Source: a virus. Taken from it: DNA of 27,160 nucleotides. The notes under the pieces are model-generated. The model searched no databases. It saw only the letters and a list, made by a program, of their open reading frames with translations, and was not told the DNA's origin. Within the stretch, counting starts at the first letter, position 1. The number at the start of each line of letters is the position of its first letter. Position numbers and translations under genes: made by a program. The stretch is taken from the IMG/VR virus record IMGVR_UViG_3300013131_000209, positions 1 through 27,160 of that record. One strand, written 5' to 3'. Shown piece after piece: positions 9,301 to 16,594 of this stretch.

Positions 9301-9968
9301 TGAGAGTAAAGATTATCTCGCTTTCTGGCCAGCCTAATTTTCCATCGCCCCCTCCGTCTGATAACCCTCCGTTCGGATATCATTATGCTCCTGCCACATC
9401 TCCCAGCGAGAGACATGTCATTGCTTTTGTCGAGATACAGAACATGACGTTCAATCTTCCTGAGGGTCCGGCAGGTATGGAGGTACTAGGAAATTATAGG
9501 TACATGTACATCAACCTAGATTTCATTACAAGATTCGACAATACATACGTAGTAGCACAACTTGAGAATGAGCCAGTTCCTGAAGATCAGCTCAGGCTGT
9601 TGAGCTCGAGCCTAGAGCCTACGAGAGAACTCAACAATACACGTATTGCAAATAGCACCGTCTTCCGCGAATTTTTTGAACCCGCAACAAATCCGATCGT
9701 TCGCTCCTTCGAGAGCACAAAGGGTAAAGGCCTTGCAGGATTTATCACCGATCTAAAGATGGACTGGGGGGAGTCGACTTGGGAGATCGACAGAGGACGT
9801 CAGGCACCCAAGAGTATGAAGCTTTCTATTTCATTCTCACCAATACACGATATACCCATGGGCCTCGACTCAGACGGCGCGATGCGCAGCGTCGCGTATA
9901 ACGTCGGCGAATTGTCACATTATATTGGATCTGATCCATATGCAACCGATCCAACTCCGGAGGGTTGA
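6369..9968 (+). CDS. Large baseplate/tube-initiator-like virion protein (1199 residues)
   Basis: Residues 1-200 are polar, Asn/Asp/Gly-rich and repetitive in feel (FNPGH, FVSPD). Around 387-412 there is one long hydrophobic segment (AGIVLIVGASFLITALPLIL) that would span a membrane. From about 709 the pattern VPFYFHDLRTNEIISFHAF with the following FTFHVVATSEKDFD is one I recognise from structural proteins of T4-like marine phages. The last 60 residues (FSPIHDIPMGLDSDG) also match such proteins. It is probably part of the baseplate or the tube-start layer, the place held by gp48/gp54 in T4 after the tape measure, though it is about three times their size. The start overlaps the previous stop (ATGA). 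The exact homolog is not settled. Confidence 0.7.
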   Translation: MTDKRGNQTNYDLGLNDSGELSSVGDLFNPGHPDSGNEPRDQSGAVRFDQGQDIPRAAKVTLGNYLSNATKGNVGNSRPNTFQVSPDSSDVGLGIDTNLSSKRAGLLTRVDIKNNGVTMGTYLDHVKGHVDAAKAARKFESTKNSDYGRDSSNPFVSPDVGIKNYSDPATRSRGQDGNSILLNVDPQGTVSFAEPGNPQIGPLRDDAPVVQKKISEVLRQNRFNPIEKAFVQNRTWTGPGTTLQRQLGTYVKDSQSIEIKQGLLEQVGLKLMIRATGHSVPGQDLLNDTNSLQETNNYAPLIPSAPQLTGLPLIPVVNLMAGNVDVSQGLAGVGVTPESARAEYIDKVDFEPAPGSTSSTWNETFDGRSYGVLNSHIEPFSGGLPVGTFTTTLAGIVLIVGASFLITALPLILNRDMATVDHFDPTGSSMLNIIPANLTMGRHTEIRTNGGTGEYAPYNRLQEFIFELLGIPRTNHRWEQCLLQGIGAFFGVGIREDFSIDGELLGENIYYLLTAPGYYAVVIRNAIRDVEQIVKAIESFAEAGSAGNIVAIVSGIFSLIDSITSSALYRFFMTMTALGNQVLNASIHTFDISLRVNEEDREYSGPGRGHSGEVPVGALSWRHSAALSFHLIPGSLGSQVAGFIDMGYNGTPRGPGSRVNQFDLTLLGPRRVSPGGLRSIPAEQVPARDARLTAGDVKTIESLLDAEHVPFYFHDLRTNEIISFHAFLSDLSDGFSVNYTNTTGYGRADEVMIYNNTKRTIGFTFHVVATSEKDFDIMYWNINRLITMLYPQYSAGRQMTTSNIDFIQPFSQIQTASPMIRLRIGDIVKGNYSRFALARLFGFGTTRMDINREIARRQAAVDNGNNGNARISAENEAIEARNAARLRSAAETRVNTWTEARQARPINERYVVGDEVNIRPVTILAGIDNVEFRDSRGGAMAVLGSVAGVPTRTRKPDAPAAYLSIPRTLSSVRTPADLRVKIISLSGQPNFPSPPPSDNPPFGYHYAPATSPSERHVIAFVEIQNMTFNLPEGPAGMEVLGNYRYMYINLDFITRFDNTYVVAQLENEPVPEDQLRLLSSSLEPTRELNNTRIANSTVFREFFEPATNPIVRSFESTKGKGLAGFITDLKMDWGESTWEIDRGRQAPKSMKLSISFSPIHDIPMGLDSDGAMRSVAYNVGELSHYIGSDPYATDPTPEG

Positions 9969-10026
9969 TAAGTGATACATCACAACAAGTTAGAAAAACG
10001 ACAAACATCACGCCTGCAAGCATCTC

Positions 10027-10317
10027 ATGTCACAAAGATATAGTAATACTCCTAAAATCGCTGCCGGAAGTCAATATGGCACTGCCACGGCTCACAATGG
10101 CATTCGTCGAGCTGTACAACAGGGGCAAATTAGTACGAGAGAGTACGTGCTCAATGAGGGCGAGCGCCTCGACACGATCGCGGGCCGTGTGTATGGAAAC
10201 GCTCGCCTGTGGTGGATTATTGCCGCAGCTTCCGGAATCGGGTGGCCCCTGCAGGTGCCTCCTGGGACGCAGCTTTTGATACCAACTGACTTGAAGCAGA
10301 CGGCGCAGTATGCCTGA
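10027..10317 (+). CDS. LysM-like baseplate protein (gp53 / gpX type)
   Basis: This is a 96-residue protein. Residues 38-88 contain a LysM-type fold signature: GERLDTIAGRVYGNARLWW, then an IAAASGI turn and PPGTQLLIP at the end. Short LysM-like proteins placed between tape measure and hub are common in contractile tails (P2 gpX; the C-terminal domain of T4 gp53), where they join wedge or hub parts rather than cut cell wall. The ATG at 10027 is chosen because the frame before it lacks another good start. No convincing Shine-Dalgarno sequence is seen. Its last 8 bases overlap the next gene (ATGCCTGA), so translation is probably coupled. Confidence 0.8.
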   Translation: MSQRYSNTPKIAAGSQYGTATAHNGIRRAVQQGQISTREYVLNEGERLDTIAGRVYGNARLWWIIAAASGIGWPLQVPPGTQLLIPTDLKQTAQYA

Positions 10318-13300
10318 GGGAATTAGCACTAGACTCGAAGAGATTGTGACCGCCCTAGGGCGCTATTATGGTGCTACATCTCGAAGCGACTTCGTGTCGA
10401 TGCTGCTTCTCCGAGAGAGAGATTTGCCCACTGATATGTTTACAGTGCCGGATTCAACGCCAGCACGGGTGGCCGCCCAGGCACTGCTCGACGTGACTGA
10501 GGGCGGCTTCACAACTCCTGAGCTGATCAGGCGCCTCAACGAATATGTGGGATCGGCGACAGACACCAATGACATACCTGGCCTAATAAAAATTTGCTAT
10601 GAACCAGAGTTGCTGGCAGATCTTGACAATCGCGCTCGGGCTGTCCTACGCACCGGCACCGCACCCTCTGTCGATACACCCGGCGACACGAATGTGCAAC
10701 AGGGCTTCAAGAGGCGTGGCGACTCGGACAACCAAGCCTTTTCGATCAAGCACACGGGCGGATTCTCAAGCGCCAGCGAAGCTGAGACGATCGTTTCTAT
10801 CAATGGGACAGGAACGTCCCCAGGTACCAGCGCGCACGTCGATTGCTCGATTATTCAGGTTTTTGCGAATAGATTAGCCCCTGCTTCAAGAGACATGGGC
10901 GCGCTGACACTATTTATGAATGCGATTCCTACGCTGGAAATAAGTCGCGCCGTTCCATTTATCGACGTGGTTCTAGTTCAGGAGGGCGATCATTTTACGA
11001 ATAATCGACTCACCAGTCTGTCTCTAGGACAGTTTCTACTTGGGAACCAGACGATTCCAGATGGAACGATGCAGCGCACGATTCTGGGTGCGAACGATGC
11101 ACAGGTCGTTTCTGAGAATGCTAGAGATCCAGAGTTCGAGAGGACTGAGCGCGCCGCCGATGGAACAGAGACCACAACTCGATCGCCTATCGCGACTGCA
11201 GGAATGGAGCTCTTTACATCGCCCCAGACCCTAGTGAATGCTGATGAGGACTACCAAGAGCTCGACGCATTTTCTGCGAGTCGCGAGGCCCAACTCGTGA
11301 GACAATCACCTGTCATTGACAAGTTTCGCCCCTTGATGTCGCTCAAGTCTCTATCTTTCAACGTTGTCGGTACCGGCGGTATGATGTCATATAAGACAGG
11401 AAAAATGAGCGTCGTCCTCCATGATCGATCGCGACTCGCTGAAATTTCTGCGCTTGTTCGCCCGGCCAGGTTTGGCACGACACATTTGCTCATAGAGTAT
11501 GGGTGGTCACACCCAGATTCACCGGCACAGTCAGGGTTTGCAGCGCTCAATAGAGACAATCTCTTTGGTTCTCTAATCGGTGCCCTCAGGGTAAAAGAGA
11601 AGTATCAGATAGTGAACTCGAGTTTCGATTTTGACGATTCAGGTCAGGTCAATATCGAGCTGCAGCTCTCAATGCTGGCGAATAGATCACTGCAGCGCGC
11701 GCAGATTGGACTGGGAATCGACAATGTTCCAGCATTTCAGCAGGTGCAGCACCTCACGAATCTAATACAGGAGCTGCGCAGTAGAATTCCTTCCGCAACG
11801 GCACAGGCGGTCTTTGGAGAGTCTGATGTGCTGGGATCTCTAACAAATCCTAGCGGCGCAGTTACACCATTGAGCGCTGATGTCGTGCGACAAATTAGAA
11901 ACCTGACAGCTCTGCGCACCACAGGCGCTAGTCCTGATTTGCGCGCGCTCGGACAGGCACTATCTGATCTCATGGGATCTTCTGGAGGTCGCGCAGGGCG
12001 CCTGAGGTCTGAGATGCGAACGGCGATAACACAGCGCATCAACAACCTCTCAAGAACGTCAGATCCGTTTCTCGTTCCTGGAGTTCCAAATGGCAGGCAC
12101 GAGAATACTGCCAACGTAACAGGCGCGGACTTTGTCTCGCTGGGAAAAATATTCACGTCCTTCGCGCTCCAACCAGCTGCAGCCTCCGGACACTACAAGG
12201 ACGTCCAGATCATCTTCTATAACTTCAACGAAAAGGCATCCTACATGGCGAATAGAAATATCGCCACGTTCCCGATTAAAAAGAGCGACTTCGAGGCTGT
12301 TCTCAGGCGCGAGCTCGACCAACTCATCAACATGCCTGTAGAGTCTTTCATCAACTTTGTGGGTACGTACTTCATATCAGACCCTGCTGCGAAAGCATAT
12401 GGGTTCAATAGCGCCTATGGAGAACTGCCGACCGACGAAAGTGAAGACTCACTGCGGCAACTAAACAATCGATATAAAGACGACGAGGCTGCGCTCTTCA
12501 ATCTGCAGCAGAGTGTTTTGCAGCATGCCTATGGCACGGAAGACGCTGATCTCGAATTCAAGCACCCGACCGTCTCTGTCGTGCTCGAGTCTGTTCCTGT
12601 TCGAGCAGGCGGCACGCCTGACCAGACGATACTTCGAATTCACGTCTTCGACTCTCAGGCGACGTCACATGCGACGCTCCAGGGCTTTCTGGAATCGGCG
12701 TCATCCCGGACTTTAGGTCTCTTGAACACGACAGCGCTCGCAGTCCAGCAAACGCTTGGTAGAACCACACAAGAGAATACCGTTGCCCGCCGCGACTATG
12801 ACAATGCAATAAGCACCGCCATCGCGGCAGGTCTAATCGAGCAGTATCCTGCTGCCCCATCAGGAGGCGCAGCAGGCACCACGCCTGACAGCAGAACGCG
12901 CCAGAGATATGTCCTCAGAGGGGGATTTGGTCGGCTCAAAAACTTTATCATGAGAACCGTCCCAAGCGTGCGCTATGGGGAGGGGTCATCCGGCATTCTC
13001 TCTGCCAAAGTTACTTCGATGAATGACTCAGCTCTCTCCACTGTGAATATGCTCAGACAGGGCAGGTCACCTGAGAATCCCATAGGGACTCGCGAGCAGG
13101 GAGTGCCACTCCAGGTTTCGCCTGTCGAGTGCACTCTGGAGACGATTGGCTGCCCCCTATGGAGTTTTGGACAGCAGATCTTTCTCGATATGGGCACAGG
13201 GACAACGATCGACGCGATCTATGGCGTGACAGGCGTCGATCACACGATCGAGCAGGGCAATTTCAAGTCGACTGTCAAGCTGACGCCCATGAACTCATAT

Positions 13301-13861
13301 GCGAGATACACGTCTCTCGTCACCAATCTCGAAAACGCTCTCGTCGCAATCAACGGAAATATTACTGGGGACCCTATCAATATTCCTGAGCCTGGTCGCA
13401 TCGTGCCTGCCCGGCGGCGCACAGGCCGCGGAGCCGCATCAGGCGGTGGCGGGTCAGGTGGCGGGTCAGGTGGCACCGCGGTGAGCGGCTCAGAGGGCGC
13501 CCCGCGGGCCCGCACAGTCGGCGGCGACCGTGCCGAGGCGCTTGTCAGAGGCTCGCTATATGCACTTGGCGGATCCGCACCGAATTATTGGCCGGGAGCC
13601 GCTGCAGCTCGAGAAGAGGGCGAGCGAGAATCAGCTGCCATATCAGCTGCCATACTGCGAGGAAATGAGATAAATGAAGAGCTGCGGACGATCGAGAGAG
13701 ATATTGCCAGATATCGCGAGAATATCCGTAGGGCCGAGGCCGAGGGCCATGGTCCATACTACGCGTCGAACGTGCGGAGGGTTCGCGGGGAGAACGAGCC
13801 GCAAATTCGCGACGCCGAGGAGCGCCGCCGCCGCCTCGAAAACGAAAGAGCCCGGCTCTAG
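10310..13861 (+). CDS. Large baseplate hub-like protein (1183 residues)
   Basis: This appears modular. Residues 1-90 form a separate small helical domain (see findings). Residues about 340-470 include LHDRSRLAEI and LLIEYGWSHPD, a pattern I associate with hub-like structural proteins of large myoviruses. Residues about 890-1020 hold a hub-type region with GVDHTIEQGNFKSTVKL, the 'measured field' style seen in gpD/gp27-like hubs. A Gly-Ser linker near 1044-1056 is followed by a charged, Arg/Glu-rich coiled coil to the end, which contains a short duplicated SAAI unit. It lies directly after the LysM-like gene, the place of the hub in P2-like and T4-like tails. No lysozyme or peptidase motif was recognised. 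Hub function is inferred from position and pattern. Confidence 0.65.
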   Translation: MPEGISTRLEEIVTALGRYYGATSRSDFVSMLLLRERDLPTDMFTVPDSTPARVAAQALLDVTEGGFTTPELIRRLNEYVGSATDTNDIPGLIKICYEPELLADLDNRARAVLRTGTAPSVDTPGDTNVQQGFKRRGDSDNQAFSIKHTGGFSSASEAETIVSINGTGTSPGTSAHVDCSIIQVFANRLAPASRDMGALTLFMNAIPTLEISRAVPFIDVVLVQEGDHFTNNRLTSLSLGQFLLGNQTIPDGTMQRTILGANDAQVVSENARDPEFERTERAADGTETTTRSPIATAGMELFTSPQTLVNADEDYQELDAFSASREAQLVRQSPVIDKFRPLMSLKSLSFNVVGTGGMMSYKTGKMSVVLHDRSRLAEISALVRPARFGTTHLLIEYGWSHPDSPAQSGFAALNRDNLFGSLIGALRVKEKYQIVNSSFDFDDSGQVNIELQLSMLANRSLQRAQIGLGIDNVPAFQQVQHLTNLIQELRSRIPSATAQAVFGESDVLGSLTNPSGAVTPLSADVVRQIRNLTALRTTGASPDLRALGQALSDLMGSSGGRAGRLRSEMRTAITQRINNLSRTSDPFLVPGVPNGRHENTANVTGADFVSLGKIFTSFALQPAAASGHYKDVQIIFYNFNEKASYMANRNIATFPIKKSDFEAVLRRELDQLINMPVESFINFVGTYFISDPAAKAYGFNSAYGELPTDESEDSLRQLNNRYKDDEAALFNLQQSVLQHAYGTEDADLEFKHPTVSVVLESVPVRAGGTPDQTILRIHVFDSQATSHATLQGFLESASSRTLGLLNTTALAVQQTLGRTTQENTVARRDYDNAISTAIAAGLIEQYPAAPSGGAAGTTPDSRTRQRYVLRGGFGRLKNFIMRTVPSVRYGEGSSGILSAKVTSMNDSALSTVNMLRQGRSPENPIGTREQGVPLQVSPVECTLETIGCPLWSFGQQIFLDMGTGTTIDAIYGVTGVDHTIEQGNFKSTVKLTPMNSYARYTSLVTNLENALVAINGNITGDPINIPEPGRIVPARRRTGRGAASGGGGSGGGSGGTAVSGSEGAPRARTVGGDRAEALVRGSLYALGGSAPNYWPGAAAAREEGERESAAISAAILRGNEINEELRTIERDIARYRENIRRAEAEGHGPYYASNVRRVRGENEPQIRDAEERRRRLENERARL
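13445..13474 (+). repeat. Tandem 12-bp repeat coding a Gly-Ser linker
   Basis: GGTGGCGGGTCA occurs twice in tandem plus a half copy. It encodes a flexible GGGSGGGSGG linker between the hub-like body and the coiled-coil tail of the 1183-residue protein. Such simple repeats change length easily by slippage. Confidence 0.8.
13630..13653 (+). repeat. Perfect 12-bp tandem duplication in the coiled-coil tail
   Basis: ATCAGCTGCCAT is repeated twice head to tail with no mismatch, encoding SAAISAAI. It looks like a recent in-frame duplication in the C-terminal helix of the hub-like gene. Confidence 0.8.
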
Positions 13862-13886
13862 AGCCCGGCTCGGCTGACACCGGTGT
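13847..13886 (+). terminator. Paired palindromes at gene end, possible weak terminator
   Basis: Two consecutive copies of AGAGCCCGGCTC(T/G) (13847-13859 and 13860-13872), each nearly self-complementary, overlap the stop codon. A perfect 10-base palindrome ACACCGGTGT (13877-13886) follows, then AAATTTTTATT. The mix of GC-rich palindromes followed by a T-run fits transcription termination between the tail block and the polymerase block. However, no single clean hairpin with an adjacent T-run can be drawn, so confidence is low. Confidence 0.3.
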
Positions 13887-13917
13887 AAATTTTTATTGAG
13901 TGATCTAAAATCATCTC

Positions 13918-15129
13918 ATGAGAGTCTGCCTCGACGCCACCTCTTTAGGCACGCAAAGTTCTCTGGTCATAAATTTCGATGGGAGCTGCGAGTGGATTGA
14001 CAATCCTGCGGGCTGCGCTGTATCCTTGGGGCCAAGGTCGACCGTGTCGATCGGGTCTCTAGCTCTAATGCACGGTATGTCACCTGATTCTGTACAGCTC
14101 TCTGATCCTGCGCACCAGCGCTCTTTCGAAGTCCTAGGAATTCAGGACCTCGAGATTCCGTGGGCGATGGTCCTCGGGCGCCGAAAGTTTACTGCCCGAC
14201 TCAAGCAGGTCGTTCGGGCAATCCAGGATGTCACTGGAGACCCAGAGCTCGTGCGGTATGTGGAAACATATGGACAGGGAAATGAATTCTTGAAGACCCT
14301 CCAGAGGCCCCGGATCGACCTTGAGCGGATGAGACAGCACCGGTCAGATCTCACAGGGGGCGTCTCGCCCCTCACGGCTCTGGCATCGTTCTCTCCCGAC
14401 GAGACCGGCCTCGCTCCTGAGATCGAGTATGACCGGGTCTCGACGGCGACCGGCCGGCTCAAGGTCGCAAGAGGGCCCTCTGTGCTCACGCTCCAGAAGG
14501 AGTGTCGCGACATTATCGCCTCTCGCCGAGGGGGCTCGGTCTGGGAGGTCGACTTCGTCTCTCTCGAGCCTCGGGTCGCCCTCAACATTATGGGAGTCGA
14601 GCCGCCTCGCGATATCTATGAGGGTGTCCGCGAGCGCATGAACATGTCAGGCGTGACCCGCTCCGCCATCAAGCAGGCGGTCATCAGCGCCCTGTATGGT
14701 TCATCATCCTCGGCCCTCGCCGAGGCGCTCGGGGGGCGCCGGGAGGCGCAGGGGCTCATCCGCGAGGTCAAGGAGTACTTCAAGGTTGCCGACTTGGTCG
14801 CGCGGCTCCGGTCTGAAATGGATCATGCAGGCGGGCGGCTGCACAACTATTATGGCCGGCCGCTCCTCGACGCAAAGGGGGATGACCCCGACTCGAAGCT
14901 GATCAGCCACTATCTCCAGTCGACTGCCGTCGACGTCGCACTGCTCGGATTTAAAGACCTCTCCACCAGGCTCTCAGCGTCAGGAGTCCAGCCTATTTAT
15001 GTCATTCACGATGCTGTCCTCTTCGACGTTCCTGCCGGCCGAGAGGTCCAGCTACAAGAAGAGTGCTCCCGCGGCGTGGACTTAGAGATCGGTCGCTTCG
15101 AGCTAGGACTTAAGAGGGTGTCGCAATGA
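13918..15129 (+). CDS. Family A DNA polymerase, polymerase domain only (403 residues)
   Basis: All three catalytic motifs are present. Motif A is DFVSLEPR at 212-219. Motif B (O-helix) is R248-x3-K252-x7-Y260-G261. Motif C is IHDA at 363-366 with the metal-binding Asp365. Upstream TATGRL around residue 177 matches the primer-strand motif before LQ, and YYGRPL near 311 matches the GR motif. The protein is about the size of the polymerase part of E. coli Pol I alone. The first 150 residues show no 3'-5' exonuclease DxE motif. The Glu after the motif C Asp is Ala, and the residue matching Phe762 of Pol I is Ile256. It presumably copies the phage genome with the nearby SSB and helicase; a separate exonuclease may be elsewhere. 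Start ATG follows an AT-rich 50-base gap. Confidence 0.88.
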   Translation: MRVCLDATSLGTQSSLVINFDGSCEWIDNPAGCAVSLGPRSTVSIGSLALMHGMSPDSVQLSDPAHQRSFEVLGIQDLEIPWAMVLGRRKFTARLKQVVRAIQDVTGDPELVRYVETYGQGNEFLKTLQRPRIDLERMRQHRSDLTGGVSPLTALASFSPDETGLAPEIEYDRVSTATGRLKVARGPSVLTLQKECRDIIASRRGGSVWEVDFVSLEPRVALNIMGVEPPRDIYEGVRERMNMSGVTRSAIKQAVISALYGSSSSALAEALGGRREAQGLIREVKEYFKVADLVARLRSEMDHAGGRLHNYYGRPLLDAKGDDPDSKLISHYLQSTAVDVALLGFKDLSTRLSASGVQPIYVIHDAVLFDVPAGREVQLQEECSRGVDLEIGRFELGLKRVSQ

Positions 15130-15659
15130 GAGATGTCAATTCATTTATCAGAGATCAGGTTCGAAAAATTCTCCTCGAAGAGAATGGGGGCACTTCCGAG
15201 TCGCCAGAACAAAAGAAAAAAGAGCCCCCGCAGCAGGGACCCAGGGTCCTTCGTGGTCGAGTTGGCAAGGGAAACTTTAGCAAAGCTACAAGGCTGGCTG
15301 GCTCTCTCGCTGAAGAAAATCCTGCGGAGCTCGTGACTAAGTTGGGACTTAAGGGCGCCTCAGGCAGGACTGACATCGAGAAGGTGCGCAGTATCATCGA
15401 TCAAGCGAGACAGGGAGCCTCGGTCATGCGCTCTGCCTATGTCAAGACCGAGATCGTGAAGGATGAATCCGGCACCGAGCTCGTTCGAATTGGGCACAGC
15501 TCTGAAATTAGTCCGCGTGACGCCGCACAGTACATATTCCTCACTTTCATCGCTGCGGAGAAGGAAGGCCTGCTGGGTGGCATCCAGGGCAAGATCGTTC
15601 CTGGTCTCGTCACACTAAGCGGAAAAGAGGAAGTCGCTGTACTCCTTCAGAAGAATTAA
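15126..15659 (+). CDS. Unknown 177-residue protein with CTS-like N-terminus
   Basis: I do not recognise it. It starts inside the polymerase stop (ATGA), so translation is probably coupled. Residues 6-18 (SFIRDQVRKILLE) share the pattern of the 405, 861 and 16295 proteins and end in L-L-E, followed by a disordered Glu/Lys/Pro-rich stretch (19-42). The rest is a compact alpha/beta region (about 55-177) with SPRDAAQYIFLTFIAAEKEG near the end. Co-translation with polymerase hints at replication, while the N-terminus hints at a prohead-delivered protein. The two ideas are not exclusive, and the sequence does not decide. Confidence 0.75.
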   Translation: MRDVNSFIRDQVRKILLEENGGTSESPEQKKKEPPQQGPRVLRGRVGKGNFSKATRLAGSLAEENPAELVTKLGLKGASGRTDIEKVRSIIDQARQGASVMRSAYVKTEIVKDESGTELVRIGHSSEISPRDAAQYIFLTFIAAEKEGLLGGIQGKIVPGLVTLSGKEEVAVLLQKN

Positions 15660-15687
15660 TTCTGCGCTCGAATGAACAAGTCTTAGG

Positions 15688-15706
15688 ATCGCAGTAATAT
15701 TGCGAT
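15688..15706 (+). promoter_or_regulatory. Inverted repeat abutting the start codon of the HD gene
   Basis: ATCGCA and TGCGAT (15688-15693 and 15701-15706) form a perfect 6-bp stem with loop GTAATAT. The 3' arm ends exactly at the ATG of 15707, and no Shine-Dalgarno sequence is seen. In RNA this could be a translational operator. In DNA the loop TAATAT could be a promoter box. Both are inference. Confidence 0.35.
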
Positions 15707-16276
15707 ATGAGAACAACGATCGAGCCTGAAAAAATTGAGAGCAACTGGAACACTTTCGAATCTCTGTGCAAGAGATTCAACGATGAAAACCTCAATCATC
15801 TGCTGGAGACTCTGGGGCAGCGCCTGGCCGAGTGCCCCTACGCTCCGCGGACTGAGCAGCCTGGGTGCTACACCGGCGGTCTGATCGACCTGACCCTCAA
15901 GGTCACCTCGAGCATGCGCAAGCTCAATGACATGCTCGATGACAAGCTCCCGACGGCCTCGGTCCTCAAGGTGGGCCTGCTCCACGATCTGGGCAAGGTG
16001 GGAGACTTGGATGCCACTCATTTCCTTGAGCAGGACTCCGACTGGCACCGGGAGAAGCTGGGCCAGCTCTACAAGTACAACGAGTCGATGGCGAAGATGG
16101 GGTACTCACACCGGACGCTCTGGCTCCTCCAGCACTTTGGAGTCGCTCTGACGCGCGAAGAGTGGGAGGCGATCTACATTGGCGGCGGTCTCCATCTCGA
16201 AGAGAATCGATTCTATGTGGGTTCTAAGAGCCCGCTGACCAGGATTTTGGCCGCCGCGAAGACCCTGGTTCTCTGA
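15707..16276 (+). CDS. Degenerate HD-domain phosphohydrolase-like protein (189 residues)
   Basis: LLHDLGKVGD at residues 91-100 (His93-Asp94) is the HD-superfamily signature, within a helical protein of the right size for a phage HD nucleotidohydrolase. A later SHRTLWLLQHFG region gives further His residues. The usual first His, expected in the helix after GG near residue 62, appears to be Asp (GGLIDLTLKV). The usual final Asp near the C-terminus is replaced (ILAAAKTL). So the metal site may be altered or the enzyme inactive. Known relatives hydrolyse nucleotides or nucleotide second messengers; the substrate is unknown here. It lies between DNA-replication genes, which would fit nucleotide-pool control. 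Confidence 0.7.
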   Translation: MRTTIEPEKIESNWNTFESLCKRFNDENLNHLLETLGQRLAECPYAPRTEQPGCYTGGLIDLTLKVTSSMRKLNDMLDDKLPTASVLKVGLLHDLGKVGDLDATHFLEQDSDWHREKLGQLYKYNESMAKMGYSHRTLWLLQHFGVALTREEWEAIYIGGGLHLEENRFYVGSKSPLTRILAAAKTLVL

Positions 16277-16280
16277 TCCT

Positions 16281-16294
16281 GCCTATTTATAGGC
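16281..16294 (+). promoter_or_regulatory. Inverted repeat with TATTTATA directly before a start codon
   Basis: GCCTAT-TT-ATAGGC is a perfect 6-bp inverted repeat whose last base touches the ATG at 16295. It contains TATTTATA, whose reverse complement is the exact T4 late-promoter box TATAAATA. It may be a promoter or a protein-binding site. As an RNA hairpin its 2-base loop is too tight unless the stem opens. Confidence 0.35.
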
Positions 16295-16573
16295 ATGAGG
16301 GAAGAGAGACTTCGGCAGCTGGTGCGACTGATAATCGAGTCTGAGCCTGAAGATCATGAAGATGAAGACCTGCTACTCGAGCCTGATCGCCTCACCGGCG
16401 CAGATGCCGAGGAAGGCTCAGGCGCTGCCGCAGCTGGTGGTGGACCTGCGATGCCCCTGGGCGCCGGGCCCTCGTATCCAGGTCCGGAGCGCCGGAGCGC
16501 AAAAACCGCTCGCCGCGAGACTGCGAGAGCAGTTGGTCGCGCATTTGGCGGAGCCTCCCCAGCAAGAAAATGA
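16295..16573 (+). CDS. Small acidic-then-basic protein with CTS-like N-terminus (92 residues)
   Basis: I do not recognise a family. Residues 5-15 (RLRQLVRLIIE) match the shared N-terminal pattern and end in I-I-E. An acidic, disordered stretch follows (16-40), then a Gly/Ala/Pro linker, and finally a basic Arg-rich tail (62-92). The pattern of cleavable helix, low-complexity acid region and basic tail resembles small internal head proteins of T4-like phages, which are packaged with DNA. It is likely to be real because it fills the only gap between two genes and has an ATG next to a promoter-like palindrome, but its low-complexity composition leaves some doubt. Confidence 0.6.
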   Translation: MREERLRQLVRLIIESEPEDHEDEDLLLEPDRLTGADAEEGSGAAAAGGGPAMPLGAGPSYPGPERRSAKTARRETARAVGRAFGGASPARK

Positions 16574-16594
16574 CCGACGGCCCCTCGGGGTCGC

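Noticed and set aside
9965-10279. Alternative 104-codon frame before the LysM gene
   Set aside because: The overlapping frame from 10027 has a recognisable LysM pattern and couples to the next gene. The alternative shows no domain.
16574-16594. GC-rich hairpin (CGGCCC-CTCG-GGGTCG) as a terminator
   Set aside because: It has a short stem with a G-T pair and no following T-run.
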